Below, in pieces: positions 5,150-5,860 of a stretch of DNA of 5,860 bases. Source of the DNA: an uncultured Rothia sp. (GTDB taxonomy: Bacteria > Actinomycetota > Actinomycetes > Actinomycetales > Micrococcaceae); assembly GCF_937976295.1 (NCBI RefSeq), contig NZ_CALJRY010000262.1, positions 1-5,860 on the forward strand, given 5' to 3'. The translations under genes and the position numbers were made by a program. Each line of letters begins with the position of its first letter. The first letter of the stretch is position 1. The notes beneath the pieces were generated by a model that was not told where the DNA came from, ran no database searches, and was given only the letters and a program-made list of their open reading frames with translations.

Positions 5150-5753
5150 CGGTGTACTCCGCGCCTGCGTATTTACCGATACGGTCAAGCACTGCATAGA
5201 CGGTGTGGCGGCTACAGCCCATCTTGCGGGCGATAGCCATTTTGGGAACACCCATAGCCGCCAGCTGGCGCACTTCGCGCGCCTGCTCAGGGTTGAGCTT
5301 TGGGGCGCGGTCGTATTTGCCGGCTGCCCTGGCTATCGCGATACCTTCAGCCTGACGCTCTCTAATAATGGAGCGCTCCAGCTGTGCAACGGCGGCGAGA
5401 ATCGTCAGCATGAACTCGCCCTGCGGCGTGTCGGTGTTCAGGGCGGGGTTGTCGAGGAATTCGACGTGTACGCCGCGGTCTTTGAGGCTCTGGACGGTAT
5501 CGAGTAGGTCGCGGGTGGAGCGGGCGAGGCGGTCGGCGCTGGTTACCTGCAAGACGTCACCTTCGCGAAGGTATCGCATCATTTCTTGGAATTGGGGGCG
5601 GTTGCTGGTCTTGGCTGCGCTGACCTTCTCGATAAAGATTTTGTCGCACTCGACCTCGAGTGCTTCAAGTTGCCGCGCGATATTTTGGTCTACTGATGAG
5701 ACGCGGGCGTACCCGACAATCTGACCGATAAATTCATCGCTGGATTGACTCAT
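5139..5753 (-). CDS. Serine recombinase (resolvase/invertase family)
   Basis: A 204-residue protein of normal resolvase size that cuts and rejoins DNA at paired sites through a serine-linked intermediate; on a plasmid it usually resolves multimers. The catalytic motif YARVSSVDQN places R17 and S19 like R8 and S10 of gamma-delta resolvase. SADRLARSTRD gives R75 and R78, matching R68 and R71. GEFMLTILAAVAQLER leads into the long E helix with the RERQAEG signature (131-137). Residues 156-191 are a C-terminal helix-turn-helix (MAIARKMGCSRHTVYAVL). All key residues are present, so it should be active. A TTG at 5762 is in frame, but the ATG at 5753 is preferred because the ribosome-binding stretch AGGGGG (5765-5770) almost touches TTG and lies 11 bases from ATG. 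It is the first gene of a two-gene operon with the HNH nuclease. Confidence 0.93.
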   Translation of the reverse strand: MSQSSDEFIGQIVGYARVSSVDQNIARQLEALEVECDKIFIEKVSAAKTSNRPQFQEMMRYLREGDVLQVTSADRLARSTRDLLDTVQSLKDRGVHVEFLDNPALNTDTPQGEFMLTILAAVAQLERSIIRERQAEGIAIARAAGKYDRAPKLNPEQAREVRQLAAMGVPKMAIARKMGCSRHTVYAVLDRIGKYAGAEYTDAD

Positions 5754-5790
5754 AACATCCAATTCCCCCTAGGTTTGCCTGTCAGGGTCA

Positions 5791-5820
5791 ATTTTACCGG
5801 TTGACTACTTTATTACACAA
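5791..5820 (-). promoter_or_regulatory. Putative resolvase promoter
   Basis: On the minus strand TTGTGT (5815-5820) and TAAAAT (5791-5796) are 18 bases apart. The resulting leader to ATG 5753 is about 30 bases and includes AGGGGG. The repeat GTCAA (5787-5791) / TTGAC (5801-5805) straddles the -10 and may be a recombinase or repressor site, as resolvases often repress their own promoters. Confidence 0.4.
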
Positions 5821-5832
5821 CCTGTCTTTGAA

Positions 5833-5847
5833 GCTGAAAAAATTGAG
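5833..5847 (+). repeat. Copy of GCTGAAAAA(A)TTGAG shared with the rep promoter region
   Basis: GCTGAAAAAATTGAG at 5833-5847 matches GCTGAAAAATTGAG at 3134-3147 except for one extra A. The 3134 copy is followed by AGCTTCAA (3148-3155), whose reverse complement TTGAAGCT (5828-5835) precedes and overlaps the 5833 copy. One copy lies at the rep promoter and the other upstream of the resolvase, which hints at a shared regulator. Confidence 0.4.
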
Positions 5848-5860
5848 CAATTAGCAGAAT

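Larger units (their letters stand above)
5754..5860. other. Resolvase upstream region, possible res site
   Basis: Resolvase genes usually have their res site directly upstream. Here CCTGTC occurs twice (5778-5783, 5821-5826, 43 bases apart) and GTCAA/TTGAC forms an inverted repeat. These are compatible with recombinase half-sites, but no canonical three-subsite res can be recognised. The AT-rich end of the window continues beyond view. Confidence 0.25.

Noticed and set aside
5150..5251. Upstream extension of the HNH frame to ATG 5251
   Set aside because: The extra 34 residues only reflect the overlapping resolvase in another frame; ATG 5149 has a good ribosome-binding sequence.
5097..5724. 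Plus-strand open frames at 5097-5507 and 5368-5724
   Set aside because: They are antisense to the resolvase, which has all catalytic residues intact.
1..5860. tRNA, rRNA, transposase or IS ends
   Set aside because: I saw no tRNA-like cloverleaf, rRNA sequence, transposase motif or terminal inverted repeats with target duplications.

Overview
This window looks like part of a mobilizable or conjugative plasmid, or an integrated copy of one, from a high-GC Gram-positive bacterium (Actinomycetota; a Rothia, Corynebacterium or Arthrobacter-like host is plausible). The reasons are the actinobacterial style of the MobF relaxase, the moderately high GC content, and a likely leaderless relaxase promoter. 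The species assignment is inference, not demonstrated.

Layout. Positions 1-2487 (minus strand) hold the first 829 codons of a MobF relaxase-helicase. The frame stays open to the window edge, so the C-terminal part of the helicase lies outside. Positions 2488-3214 are non-coding and unusually rich in structure: a promoter with an inverted-repeat operator for the relaxase, several inverted repeats, a 15-bp direct repeat whose core is GCGAAGC, two DnaA-box-like sequences, two overlapping palindromes, an AT-rich stretch and three more hairpins. This is the natural place for the transfer origin (relaxase side) and the replication origin (rep side). Positions 3215-4590 (plus strand) are a two-gene replication operon: a small coiled-coil/helix-turn-helix protein followed, 5 bases later, by a RepA_C-type initiator. 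A perfect 20-bp inverted repeat at 4601-4641 separates this operon from the convergent pair at 4649-5753 (minus strand), a serine resolvase whose 3' end overlaps an HNH endonuclease gene by 11 bases. Positions 5754-5860 hold the resolvase promoter region and could contain its recombination site.

Together these are a plasmid backbone: replication (small DNA-binding protein plus RepA), multimer resolution (serine recombinase), conjugative DNA processing (relaxase-helicase), and an HNH nuclease of unknown purpose coupled to the resolvase. No cargo such as resistance or metabolic genes is visible. The most interesting material is the 727-bp control region and the resolvase-HNH coupling. Nothing here proves a wholly new system.
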